Shown here: one piece after another, positions 54,714-64,000 of the stretch
How positions within the stretch are numbered: the stretch's first letter is position 1
Layout: each line of letters opens with the position of its first letter
NCBI RefSeq assembly: GCF_000321225.1
Contig: NW_004450267.1
Coordinates: 6,095,839 to 6,159,838 of the forward strand
Direction: 5' to 3'
Source: Odobenus rosmarus divergens
Taxonomy: Eukaryota > Chordata > Mammalia > Carnivora > Odobenidae
DNA: 64,000 nucleotides
The notes under the pieces: generated by a model
Databases searched by the model: none
Seen by the model: only the letters and a program-made list of their open reading frames with translations
Told to the model about the DNA's origin: nothing
Program-made: the position numbers and the translations under genes

Positions 54714-54741
54714 AGGGGCGCCTGGGGGTGCTCAGTCAGTT

Positions 54742-55790
54742 TGATGTAGGTAAAATGTAGGTGAGGTATGGTACAGTGAGGTCCGGAGCCCACGGCCAAG
54801 AAAGAATTCTTGAGACTCCTTTGGTGCAAAATGGTGGGTGGTGGGTTTTTTCCCCCTATTTAAAGATTTTATGTATTTATTTGAGAGAGAGAGCACAAGC
54901 TGAGGGAGTGGCAGGCAGAGGGAGAAGCAGGCTCCCCGCTGAGCAAGGAGCCCGATGTGAGACTCAATCCCAGTACCCTGGGATCACGACCCAAGCAGAA
55001 GGCAGCCGCCTAACTGACTGAGCCACCCAGGCATCCCAAAATGGTGGTTTTATTAAAGCATGGTGCTACAGGATTTTTTCTCCATCGGTCCCTGCAGTTC
55101 TTGGTCATGCTGCTTTGAAGATGAAGAGATCCACCAGACGGTGGTGGGCAGCAAAGCAAGGTTCTCACAAGGTTCACGAGGTTCATTGAGGAATAGCAAA
55201 GTGATAGTACAAAGCTCCCGAGGAGGAAGAGGACCCAAGAGGGTTGCCACTGGAGTTTCTAAGACTTCTAAGTCTTAAGGGTTTTTATGGGCTTGTTGGT
55301 GGGCTGTTTCAGTCTGATTAACCCTTCATGAGCCTGTCATCCAATCAGGTTTTTGCCATCTATCTATCATGTGGGAGAGGGTGGCGGCCTCCTTCCAGGG
55401 TGGTGTAAAATCCTTTTAAGGGTGGCTTCCTCTTAGGGTGGGGGATAGCTTGTCCCTGCCTGCCTGCCTTCCAACTATCCTTCCTCACAGGGACAGGACC
55501 CATGGGCAGAAAGAGCTGCACTGGGGTTGTGAGGAGCAATTGATTATATATTATGGGGTTGGGGGAGGTAAAGAAAAAGGGAGGTGTCAAAAAGACTTTC
55601 ACATGCTAAAGGAGACCCTCAGGATACTGGAGGCCTTGCTATTATCAAACCAAGGTTGTTTTTTGCTCTAGCAAAGCATTAACATTAAGATAGTCGGAAG
55701 TTTCCTGGAAGAATGTTACAGATGTCTCACCCAGGAGTGTGGGGGAGGGTGTCAGGGTGTCAGCTTGTGCTTTGTCCTCAGCTGGTATCA
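54742..55790 (-). mobile_element. Class I ERV LTR inserted in a SINE
   Basis: On this strand it starts TGATGTAGG and ends TGGTATCA, with the 4-bp target AGTT/GGTT at 54738-54741 and 55791-55794. The complement of GGTTTTATTAAAGC supplies an AATAAA signal. CCAAGAAAGAATTCTTGAG near its 3' end matches the LTR at 47154. Without the SINE it is about 850 bp, long for an LTR, so some internal sequence may be included. Confidence 0.88.
54854..55036 (-). mobile_element. SINEC element nested in the LTR
   Basis: AAAGATTTTATGTATTTATTTG to CACCCAGGCATCCC. CAAAATGGTGG precedes (about 54828) and follows (from about 55037). Confidence 0.93.
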
Positions 55791-56027
55791 GGTTAAGCGT
55801 CTGACTCTACATCTCAGCTCTGGTCTTGATCTCAGGGTTGTTAGTTTAAGCCCCACTTTTGAGTTCCACACTGGGCATGGAGCCCACTTAAAAAAACTGA
55901 GATTGAGCCCTCCCCATCGGGCTCCCTGTCCAGCGGGGAGCCTGCTTCTCCTTCTCCCGCTCACCCTGCTTGTGCTCTCTCTCTCTCACTCAAATAAATA
56001 AATAAAATCCTAAAAAAAAAAAAAAAC

Positions 56028-56671
56028 AGTAGGAACTTTCTGAAATGTTTCAGGACAGAGGAAAAGAAAGAAGGAAGGATCCTGGACTGGGTGGACCTTA
56101 CAGGCGAAGCAAATCTTGGGTACAGATTATGCTGAGTAATGGTATTTCTGACTTTGCTGAGATGCTATTCAGAGGGAAACACCACTCTGCAAATGTGTAA
56201 TATGGGCCTTCAACAGTGGCCATTTGGAGGCTGTCCTTTGGCCCAGAAAGTGTGGGCTTCCTGCTCTGAATGTGGCATCATGCTAATTGGGCCTCCATCA
56301 GCGGAAATGGGCTGACCCCTGTCCACATGAACTCCGTGATACCAAATTCCGACTTGAGCCAGATGTATTCTTTTCCACAGATGCACTTTAAAGGGAATGG
56401 GCCTGGCTGTATTTTCTCTCAAAACCGGGAGAACTTGGGGCCTTGCTCCCCTTACGTTCTTGGGTATCTGGTCTCCCTGCGGGTACTAGGCATTTTCATA
56501 GTCCTGACTGATGATTGCTATCAAATCTCTCCTCCCTCAAAGCTCTTCCTTAATTCAGAGTTTCACTTTATGTCAAATATTGTTTTTTGGACATTCTGAG
56601 CAATGATTTTGCAATGGTGAATGCCTTGAAAAGGAGGAGAGGAGAAGTGGGTGACTGATTCTTACAATGTT
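56028..56671. other. Intergenic stretch with unassigned frames
   Basis: 56210-56599 is open on both strands (70 and 109 residues) and has even base composition. I do not recognise either product, and a decayed processed pseudogene or ERV piece is possible. Confidence 0.4.
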
Positions 56672-56687
56672 AAAAGTCATCCTGGAG

Positions 56688-56882
56688 GGGAGCCTGGGTG
56701 GCTCAGTCGTTAAGTGTCTGCCTTCGGCTCAGGTCATGATCCCAGGGTCCTGGGATCGAGCCCCGCATCGGGCTCCCTGCTTGGCGGGGAGTCTGCTTCT
56801 CCCTCTCCCACTCCCCCTACTTGTGTTCCCTCTCTCGCTGTGTCTCTCTCTGTCAAATAAATAAAATCTTTAAAAAAAAAAA
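56688..56882 (+). mobile_element. SINEC element, full length
   Basis: AAAAGTCATCCTGGAG at 56672-56687 and from 56883. Confidence 0.96.
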
Positions 56883-56899
56883 AAAAGTCATCCTGGAGT

Positions 56900-57720
56900 T
56901 GGCACATCAGCTCGGAATTGCCAGATAATTCCCCTTCAGATCTAGCCATGTGACAGAAACAACCACGTCAAGAGAACGGCCAAGCTCCTGCCCAGCTGTT
57001 CCTGGGGTGGGTTGCTAAATACCCATTTTGTGAGGTTTTTAGCCCCAGTGAAGACTTCAAAGCCAGAGTTGTTCATCCCTTGGAGCAGGATAGAAAGTGG
57101 GGATTAGAAAGGCTGTTAGAAATAATCTAATCCAGCCATGTCATTTAGATTTTCATTTTTAATTCTTTCAATTTACAAATGAAGAATTTGAGGCTGCAAA
57201 AGGGGAAGTTTCTGGTTTGAGAACACACATTTGCTTTAGTGAAAGAGGGGAAATGAGAACTCAGGCCTTCTCACTTCTAATTCAGTGTTCCTTCCTCAAC
57301 ACCATGCTTTGGAAGTGCTGGGTGAAACAAAATTAAACCATATTCTTTATCACCAGACTTCCAGTCTTTAATATGGTCATATCACCAGACTTTTGAGTCT
57401 TTAATATGCTCATATGTAACATTTCTTTCTTAGAGGGGAATATATTTTTCAGACATTCCCAAACGTTTTTGACCAGATTACTTTTTTAATACGATGTCTA
57501 TTTACATTCTCCAAAAGAAGATTAAAGGATTCTTCATAACAGCTTAGGAAATACTGCCCTACACCATGCTGTTATTGTTAAGTGCTACGCACAAAAAAAT
57601 CACCTATACATAATCCCTACAACCCATGTTATGCAACACTGATGTTGAGACCCAGGATACTCAGCTGCTGGCAAACATCATCTGTTGTTCTAAATATCAG
57701 CAATGAGCTCTGCATCTCAA
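56900..57720. other. Intergenic stretch, small internal repeat
   Basis: 57347-57415 holds two near copies of ATCACCAGACTT..AGTCTTTAATATG.TCATAT about 30 bases apart. Otherwise nothing is recognised. Confidence 0.55.
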
Positions 57721-57734
57721 AATACAGAAGTGTA

Positions 57735-57911
57735 GGGCACCTGGGTGGCTCAGATGGTTAAGCGTCTGCCTTCGGCTCAGGTCATGATCCCAGGGTCCTG
57801 GGATCGAGTCCCGCATTGGGGTCCCTGCTCTTTGGGAGCCTGCTTCTCCCTCTGCCTCTCTCTCTCTCTCTCTCTGTCTCTCATGAATAAATAAATAAAA
57901 TCTTAAAAAAA
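57735..57911 (+). mobile_element. SINEC element, full length
   Basis: ATACAGAAGTGTA (57722-57734) and ATAGAGAAGTGTA (57912-57924). Confidence 0.95.
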
Positions 57912-57924
57912 ATAGAGAAGTGTA

Positions 57925-59275
57925 TGTGGTGGGAAAGGAGGAACATAGGCAGTGCAAGGGTTAATGGTCAGCTCTTCTCTGACTCCTCTCAGCATATCTG
58001 GGGTTTAGGGCTGGTCAGCCTTCATTCAACATGCAATGATTGTGCTTCTGTGAGGTGTCCTAGATTCTTGGCTTCAAGGACATCACAGTTTGGTAGGGGA
58101 ACAAGCACATAAGGGAATGAGCACTGCGGTAGATGCAGGGGCAGGAACATGTACAAGGCAAAGGCAAAGCGAAGAGGAGGGACAGAGTGAAAACTTAGGT
58201 CTTCCAGAAGGGGACAGGGCCAGTGGCTAGGACCACTTGCCAGAGGGATCCCTTTCATTTGGTGTTAAGGCTCAGTAGGGATTTACTAGATGGCAGAATG
58301 GGCTGAGGAAGAGAGAACAGCATGTACAAGGGCAGAGAAGGGGAAAACAACATGGTTCTTGGGGTTGGCATAGGAAATTGGGTTGTTTTTTGGGTTTTTT
58401 GTTTTTGTTTTTGAGATTATTATTGGTGGGAAGGGGAGAGTCACAGGGTTAATCAGCAGGGATCTGAGGCTGACGAGCCTTCTGCACTAGGCTGAGGTGT
58501 TTGAACTTCATCTGTGAGTTGGCCCAGTCTGCCTCCATAAATACCTGCCATTCTGCGACCATGTGAGGGTCAGCCACCTCCTCAGGTCAACTAAGATTCC
58601 AAACCGCCATGTCAACAGATGGCATTTTGAGGTATGGGGCTTCAGAGAGAGAGACTGGCTGGGACTGAACTTCACAATAGCCTCTTCTCCACATACAATT
58701 TAAGAATGGAACCATAATGCCCACATGCAGCCAAAAAAGCCACACTGTTCGAGATGCAAGAATTTAGAGACAACCCATCCTCGTAATTTTTTTTTTTTGT
58801 AGTTAAGGTAACTTAGACTCTGAATAGTGAGGTGATATAGCAAAACATATCAGCAGCAGAACCAGGATGAAACACCATGTCTCCTATGCCCAGGAACAGA
58901 CTTTTTAAAAATTTGCAGTTAAGTGACCCAAGCCGTGAGAAACAACATCAAGTTTGTGCCCATTTATTCATTCAGCATGCATTTATTCATCTCTTCTATA
59001 AATTTGGCTTTAGGAACTGAGGATTCGTGGATGACAAAACCTGGTATCTGTCCTAGAGGAGTCCAAATCAAAAGATAAGGACATGACACCATGGAAGACT
59101 CTGGTGGCTCTGGTGACTGAGAGTATGCTGGGTGAAATGGGATGGTCCCGACCATGACTTTAACTGATTGTTGTCTGAATATTGGCTCAAGGTTGCTTCC
59201 TTAAGAATTTTTTTGAGAGGCCAGAAAACTAGATTTTTGAGGAAAACATTCTGATTTTTAAAACACTGTAAGGCC
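57925..59275. other. Intergenic stretch, nothing recognised
   Basis: Possible very old repeats (58020-58330) cannot be named. No gene or RNA seen. Confidence 0.5.
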
Positions 59276-59450
59276 AGGGTGCCTGGGTAGCTCAGGTCAC
59301 GATCTTGGAGGCCTGGAATTGAGCCCTACATTGGTCTCTCCACTCAGCAGGGAGTCTGATTCTCCTTCTCCCTCTGCCACTCCCCCTGCTTGTGGTCTCT
59401 CGCTCTATCTCAAATAAATAAATAAAACCTTAATAAATAAATAAATAAAA
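59276..59450 (+). mobile_element. SINEC element with short deletion in the head
   Basis: GGGTGCCTGGGTAGCTCAG runs straight into GTCACGATCTTGG; the segment between the two CTCAGs is lost, consistent with recombination at that short repeat. Confidence 0.9.
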
Positions 59451-59590
59451 TACTCTAAGACCCAAATGAAATATATCTGCAAGTGAATTTGACTTACTGC
59501 TGCTATTTTGTGATTCCTATTCTAGGCAATTATTCTTACTGTATTGCTGAAAGATCTCCCAGGGGGCTTGTTAAAAATACAAAACTCTTG

Positions 59591-59793
59591 GGGCACCTGG
59601 GTGGCTCAGTCATTAGGCAGCTGCCTTCGGCTCAGGTCATGATCCCAGGGTCCTGAGATCAAGCCCCGCATCAAGCTCCCTGCTCAGCGGGAGGCCTGCT
59701 TCTCCCTCTCCCACTCCCCCTGCCTGTGTTTGCTCTCTTGCTGTCTCTCTCTCTCCATCAAAATAAATAAATAAAATGTTTAAAAAAAAAAAA
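59591..59793 (+). mobile_element. SINEC element, full length
   Basis: ACAAAACTCTTG at 59579-59590 and 59794-59805. Confidence 0.95.
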
Positions 59794-59805
59794 ACAAAAC
59801 TCTTG

Positions 59806-60444
59806 ACTACATCCCAATACATTTGGAATCAATAGGGCTGGGTTGGGATCCTTGAATCTCTGCTTATCATAAACACTTCCAACGTAGGTGGTCCACAGAC
59901 CACACTTTAAGAAACCCTGATCTAGCTGCCTGTTTCCCACTTAGGAGCTTTCATTTCATCCTCTCTTAATCCAGGGTCCCCAGCAGTGGATTTAAATAGT
60001 TGATTCGATGGCGCTATAGTTTTCAGTTAGGGAACACTGTTCTGGAGGTCAGGACTCATACATTCCGTTCATTTCAGTGTTGACAAGTCTCTCATGCAAA
60101 CTCAAAGAGGGAACAGCAAAGACAAACAGAGGTGAAGGGCAGAAATGCATAGATAGCTTGTAGGAGGCTGGAGACAGGGAGAAAGCCAGAGAGGGAGAAG
60201 TGGGGGGGGGGGGCGACTCAGGAAGTGGAAGTTAACTGCTGCATTCAGTGGGGGTGTGGGCTTCAGAAGGATCACCCACTATTACACACTGACTGTAATC
60301 CCTGTTCCTAGCTCTCAGCTGCTTATCTAGTTAGATACTTCGTCCATCAGGAGATGGGCCAGGAGCCTATTAGAGGTGAAATGATTTTCCGGTTGCAGCA
60401 ACAGGCCTTCCTCCCTCTGAGTAGACCACCTGATTTATCTTTTG
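59806..60444. other. Intergenic stretch, nothing recognised
   Basis: Contains a run of about 13 G near 60203. No gene, RNA or repeat identified. Confidence 0.5.
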
Positions 60445-60650
60445 TTAAAGATTTTATTTATGACAGAGAGAGAGCACGCATGAGAGAGAGAGAGAGCGCG
60501 CACGCACAGGGGCAGAGGAAGAGGGAGAAGCAGACTCCCTGCTGAGCAGGGGGCTCGATTCCAGGACTCTGGGATCATGACCTGGGGCTCGATTCCAGGA
60601 CCCTGGGATCATGACCTGAGCTGAAGGCAGACGCTTAACAACTGAACCAT
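60445..60650 (-). mobile_element. SINEC element with a 34-bp tandem duplication
   Basis: 60550-60583 and 60584-60617 repeat GGGGCTCGATTCCAGGAC to GATCATGACCT with one difference. The head ends at AACTGAACCATTT and lacks the terminal CACCCAGGCGCCCC. Confidence 0.93.
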
Positions 60651-60654
60651 TTAT

Positions 60655-61045
60655 TGAATAGATGCAGTTTAACCACTTGGGAGCTATGCAGCCTTGGCAA
60701 ATCACTTAATCTTCTAGAGTCTTAAGATTTCTTTATCTGGGGGCGCCTGGGTGGCTCAGTCGTTAAGTGTCTGCCTTCGGCTCAGGTCATGATCCCAGGG
60801 TCCTGGGATCGAGCCCCGCATCGGGCTCTCTGCTCAATGGGAGGCCTACTTCTCCCTCTCCCACTCCCCCTGCTTGTGTTCCCTCTCTCGCTGTCTCTCT
60901 CTGTCAAATAAATAAATAAAATCTTCAAAAAAAAAAAGATTTCTTTATCTGCTCAAGAAGGTAATGATACCTCCTCCGTAAGGCTGTTAAGAGAGCTAAA
61001 TGAGATAATGTATGTAAAAGCATTTAGCATAGCACCTGGCTGATA
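60655..61045 (+). mobile_element. MIR split by a SINE
   Basis: CCTTGGCAAATCACTTAATC before and TAAGGCTGTTAAGAGAGC, GCATAGCACCTGGCTGATAGG after the SINE are consecutive MIR segments. Confidence 0.78.
60740..60935 (+). mobile_element. SINEC element, full length
   Basis: AAGATTTCTTTATCTG at 60724-60739 and 60936-60951; the target lies within a MIR. Confidence 0.96.
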
Positions 61046-61395
61046 GGACATGATCAGTAATTTTTTTCAGAGCTAAAAAGGGGTTTAAGAAGTTATCTGT
61101 CCCAGCCCCCTGCTTTCATCATCAAAAACAATTAAGCCAGTCTCCTCATGCTACAGGATCTGAATACCATTTTAGATTTAAGGAAGAAGATGGTAACGAC
61201 ATGCCTCTTTCTGGGGATGCACACTAGATGGGATTTCAGTCCAAAGAAGCAACCCTCTGAAGGGCAAGGTCTCCCAGAGTGCACTCTTCCTGGGCTGCAC
61301 CTAGTAGGTGAGAAGAATTTGCATATGAAAGTCACATGCTTTTTTTACCTAGACTCTCATGAAATAATAAACACTCCAGACTTGCACCACTCTCT
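61046..61395. other. Intergenic stretch, nothing recognised
   Basis: No feature I can name. Confidence 0.5.
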
Positions 61396-61408
61396 AAATC
61401 AGGAAAGA

Positions 61409-61534
61409 GGGGGCACCTGGTTGGCTCAGTCAGTAGAGCAGGTGACTCTTGATCTCAGGGTTGTGAGTTTGAGCCCCATGTTGGGTGTGGAGCCTACTGA
61501 AAAAATAAAAGAAAAAAGAATTTATTAAATAAAT
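61409..61534 (+). mobile_element. Old short SINEC element
   Basis: GGGGCACCTGGTTGGCTCAG, CATGTTGGGTGTGGAGCC, irregular A-rich tail ending AAATAAAT. AAATCAGGAAAG (from 61396) and AAATCAGGAAGG (from 61535) flank it. Confidence 0.93.
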
Positions 61535-61607
61535 AAATCAGGAAGGAAAAATGAAACAGAATCAATGGTCCCAGACTGGTTGTGTTTCAAGGAAAGGATG
61601 TTATTTC

Positions 61608-61810
61608 TTTTTTTTTTTTTTTAAAGATTTTATTTATTTATTTGACAGAGAGAGACACAGTGAGAGAGGGAACACAAGCAGGGGGAGCAGGAGAGGGAGA
61701 AGCAGGCTTCCAGTAGAGCAGGGAGCCCGATGCGGGGCCAATCCCAGGACCCTGGGATCATGACCTGAGCCGAAGGCAGACGCTTAACTGACTGAGCCAC
61801 CCAGGCACAC
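61608..61810 (-). mobile_element. SINEC element, full length
   Basis: About 16 T's and AAAGATTTTATTTATTTATTTG to CACCCAGGCACACC. No target duplication is evident. Confidence 0.93.
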
Positions 61811-62014
61811 CTGGCAGTCCTCTTCTTAAATGATGTCCAGGTGTATCAGTGGATGTGCCGAGTGCAGATGACATATCCCCTTCTGTGCCCACAGGAGCCC
61901 CTGCCTACGTGCCCATACTCTTTCCCACTCAGCGCCAATGCAGTCACAAATTGTTCTCAACACAACACATCTGATGGATTAGCTGACCAAGAGCGGAACC
62001 TATCCCTGCAGTTG

Positions 62015-62170
62015 GTAGTGTGGGGGCTTTGGAAACAGGCAGCTCTGTATTCAAACTTCAGCGTCAGCACGTACTAATTGTGTTGTCTTGGGAAGATCCC
62101 TTGTACTGCTTGTACTCTTGAGCTTCCATTTCCTCATCTGTAGAATGGGACAATCTTCACAATGACACTG
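62015..62170 (+). mobile_element. MIR fragment
   Basis: AGCTCTGTATTCAAACTTC, TTGTGTTGTCTTGGG and TTCCTCATCTGTAGAATGGG keep MIR order. 61811-62014 is unassigned. Confidence 0.72.
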
Positions 62171-62228
62171 CCAGGGTGGTACTATTACTATTCCCATTTT
62201 ATAGTATGAAGTGTTTTTTTGTGTGCTT

Positions 62229-62240
62229 TTTTAAAAGATT

Positions 62241-62271
<31 letters not shown>

Positions 62272-62447
62272 TTTGTCAGAGAGGAGAGAGAGAGAGAGAG
62301 CGAGCACAAGCCGGGGGAGTGGCAGGCAGAGGGAGAAGCAGGCTTCCTGCTGAGCAGGGAGCCCGATTGGGGGCTCGATCCCAGGACCCCGAGATCATGA
62401 CCTGAGCAAAAGGTAGACGCTTAACGACTGAGCCACCCAGGTGCCCC
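62229..62447 (-). mobile_element. SINEC element, full length
   Basis: The tail has about ten TTTA units (62245-62275). The body ends CACCCAGGTGCCCC and is followed after a few bases by an older SINE in the same orientation. Confidence 0.94.
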
Positions 62448-62459
62448 ATGTTTGTTTAT

Positions 62460-62553
62460 ATTGAAGTAATCTCTACACCCCACATGGGGCTTGAACTCAC
62501 GACCCTGAGGTCAGGAGTTGCACACTCTTCCGAATGAGCCAGCCAGGTGCCCC
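62460..62553 (-). mobile_element. Old short SINEC element
   Basis: GAAGTAATCTCTACACCCC, CATGGGGCTTGAACTCACG, GAGCCAGCCAGGTGCCCC. It separates the MIR from the younger SINE, so this older copy probably landed in the MIR first. Confidence 0.88.
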
Positions 62554-62665
62554 ATTTTCCCCATTTTAAAAATGAGAAAAACTGAGGCACAGACAGGGCA
62601 AGCAACTTGCCCAAGATCATAAAATAGAAAGAGGGAGAGCCAGAATTCAAAGACAGAGGTCTATT

Positions 62666-64000
62666 TTTCAGAGTCCATTCTAGTAACTGCCAAGCTACTC
62701 TCCTCTTAGGCTGATCAAATGCTGCCTAGGAGCTAACAAGCACAAAACTGCCAGACTTAGGTGACATATTTAATAGAGAGTTGATTAAGAGACATATTCC
62801 ATTGGCTGACACTTTAGCTCTGGCTAGAGACAGTTTGTCTTAAAATAAGAAAAGCTGTAGTGGAAAGACCTGCTGGATTTGAGCGTATAAAATCTCACGT
62901 CATATTCAAACTATTTGGCCAAGAATCTGGCTCTTGAAAAGCGACTCATCTGATAATGGAATTATGAGAGTCAGAGATCACTTGACTAAGTAGCCCAAAC
63001 TCCTCTGAATAAAAAATGTACCATGAAGGAATGTTGCTAAAGTCACCATCCATTGCCAAGACGATTGCATAGTGATTGAGACACAGGTTAAAAGAAAGTA
63101 AATCGTAACTTAAGACTGAGCCACTGTAAGTGGGCTAATATTTGTAGAACTCTTAGCACAGTGCCTGGCACCTAGTAAACACAATTTAAATGTTTCGTAA
63201 ATAAAGAAAATATAGCCGGTGGGTGTGGGAGGAGACCTAGTTAGAAGCAACCATGCTGGGTGCCAGCTGAACTTCTTTTCACATCTCCCCCCGCCCCCCC
63301 GCACTGGCCTTAGAAAAACCATTTCATTTCTGAACCTCAGTTTTCCTGTCTGTTAAGTAAAAATTACAACAATAACTAACTCAAGAGGATTGTTTTAAGA
63401 ACCAAAGAGACAGTGAGATATTAGGGATGGAAATATGTCGTTTATAAGCTATAAAGCACTATAAAAACATCATTACTATTTCTAATATCCCAGTTCAGAA
63501 TTACAAGCAAAAGGACTGGAGAGATGTCCTGAGGCAGAGAATCAGATTTCTGGTGCCGGTGCCCAGGATTGTCTGCCCTTCTCCCAGCCCCCTCCCTGGC
63601 ACAGACCCACCCCTATCCGCAGGCCTAGCCAAGTAGGGAGTAGAGGAGGGTCCCCAGCACCCAGAGTTGGAACACAGAGTGCTCTCTCTCCCTCGCTCAC
63701 AGAATCAAAGCTGTACAGAGTTCTTGAGTTAAGTGAACAGCACATCTAGTGTGCCAGGTTGTCTGCATTCGGGATTAGATAGACTTTTGGGGACTGCCCT
63801 GAGAACCTGATGACCCAATGTAACCTCATTTCTCTGGGCACTGGCATTGTGAGTTTTACACAATTGACTTTATAAATACACTTTGGAATACAGAGCCTGC
63901 TCTAACAGTGGGGACTGCTTGTATAGAACCAAATGCAACTGCTTGAACTATGGTGCATACTTCTGAAAAGAATATAAAAACATGGCATTACTATAAACTG
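62666..64000. other. Intergenic stretch with MIR pieces
   Basis: 63135-63200 (TTAGCACAGTGCCTGGCACC) and 63310-63415 (CTGAACCTCAGTTTTCCTG) are forward MIR parts. The rest to the window end shows no gene. Confidence 0.55.

Larger units (their letters stand above)
54714..56026 (+). mobile_element. Chimeric SINEC element split by an ERV LTR
   Basis: The head GGGGCGCCTGGGGGTGCTCAG (54714-54741) resumes at 55791 with GGTTAAGCGTCTGACTC. The body first follows the older subtype (TGATCTCAGGGTTGTTAG to GGCATGGAGCCCACTTAAAA), then switches to a young 3' half (GAGCCCTCCCCATCGGGC to AAATAAATAAATAAAATCC). Outer flanks ACAATAGGAATGCTCTGA and ACAGTAGGAACTTTCTGA look like one target duplication around everything. 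Confidence 0.85.
62171..62665 (-). mobile_element. Second MIR, split by two SINEs
   Basis: GGTGGTACTATTACTATTCCC before the insert, CCCCATTTTAAAAATGAG, ACTGAGGCACAGACAGGG and CAACTTGCCCAAGATCAT after it. Confidence 0.72.

Noticed and set aside
56210..56599. Frames open on both strands next to ERV sequence
   Set aside because: I could not identify a retroviral or cellular protein; left as unassigned. A translated search of the interval would decide.
1180..62450. tRNA-like segments in many places
   Set aside because: They are the tRNA-derived heads of SINEC elements, with decayed promoter boxes and no cloverleaf of a working tRNA.
1..64000. CRISPR-like repetition
   Set aside because: The recurring units are dispersed SINEs in both orientations with irregular spacing; no regular repeat-spacer array.

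Overview
This is mammalian genomic DNA. It is full of tRNA-derived SINEs of the carnivore type (SINEC / CAN-SINE): a head reading about GGCGCCTGGGTGGCTCAG, a CT-rich middle and a tail of about CAAATAAATAAATAAAATC. That places it in Carnivora, most likely a dog-like (caniform) species; the dominant copy type looks arctoid (bear, seal or mustelid), but that last step is inference. I see no prokaryotic, phage or organelle organisation.

The only protein-coding gene I can support is the 3' end of LMLN (leishmanolysin-like peptidase, invadolysin, peptidase family M8) on the + strand. Three exons join in frame: 1606-1736, 6366-6576 and 16126-16226 (stop TAG at 16224-16226). Together they encode the last 146 residues: a cysteine-rich C-terminal region followed by a hydrophobic tail that resembles a GPI-anchor signal. 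The two introns (4,629 and 9,549 bp) hold SINEs, a MER20, a MER5A, an LTR, a nearly full-length but dead Tigger1 DNA transposon (6879-9673) and one assembly gap (5594-6123). The catalytic exons lie upstream of the window.

From 16227 to 64000 I find no further gene. The first few kilobases must include the LMLN 3' UTR, whose end I cannot fix. The rest is a repeat-rich intergenic region with about 65 SINE copies over the whole window (roughly a sixth of the bases by hand tally), L1, L2 and MIR fragments, MLT1 and several class I ERV LTRs, many nested. Two structural-RNA retrocopies stand out: a 28S rRNA fragment at 17335-17570 and a 3'-truncated U4 snRNA at 51665-51735, both between target-site duplications.

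The local rearrangements are the most unusual part: a 227-bp direct duplication whose upstream copy splits a hAT element (34105-34331 / 35023-35249), an 86-bp inverted repeat (21333-21418 / 22355-22440), an exact 80-bp tandem duplication inside a SINE (14708-14867), and a SINE-in-LTR-in-SINE nest (54714-56026). I did not find a new functional system, and the window does not look like one that holds it. Repeat family names come from memory of consensus sequences and were not checked against a library.
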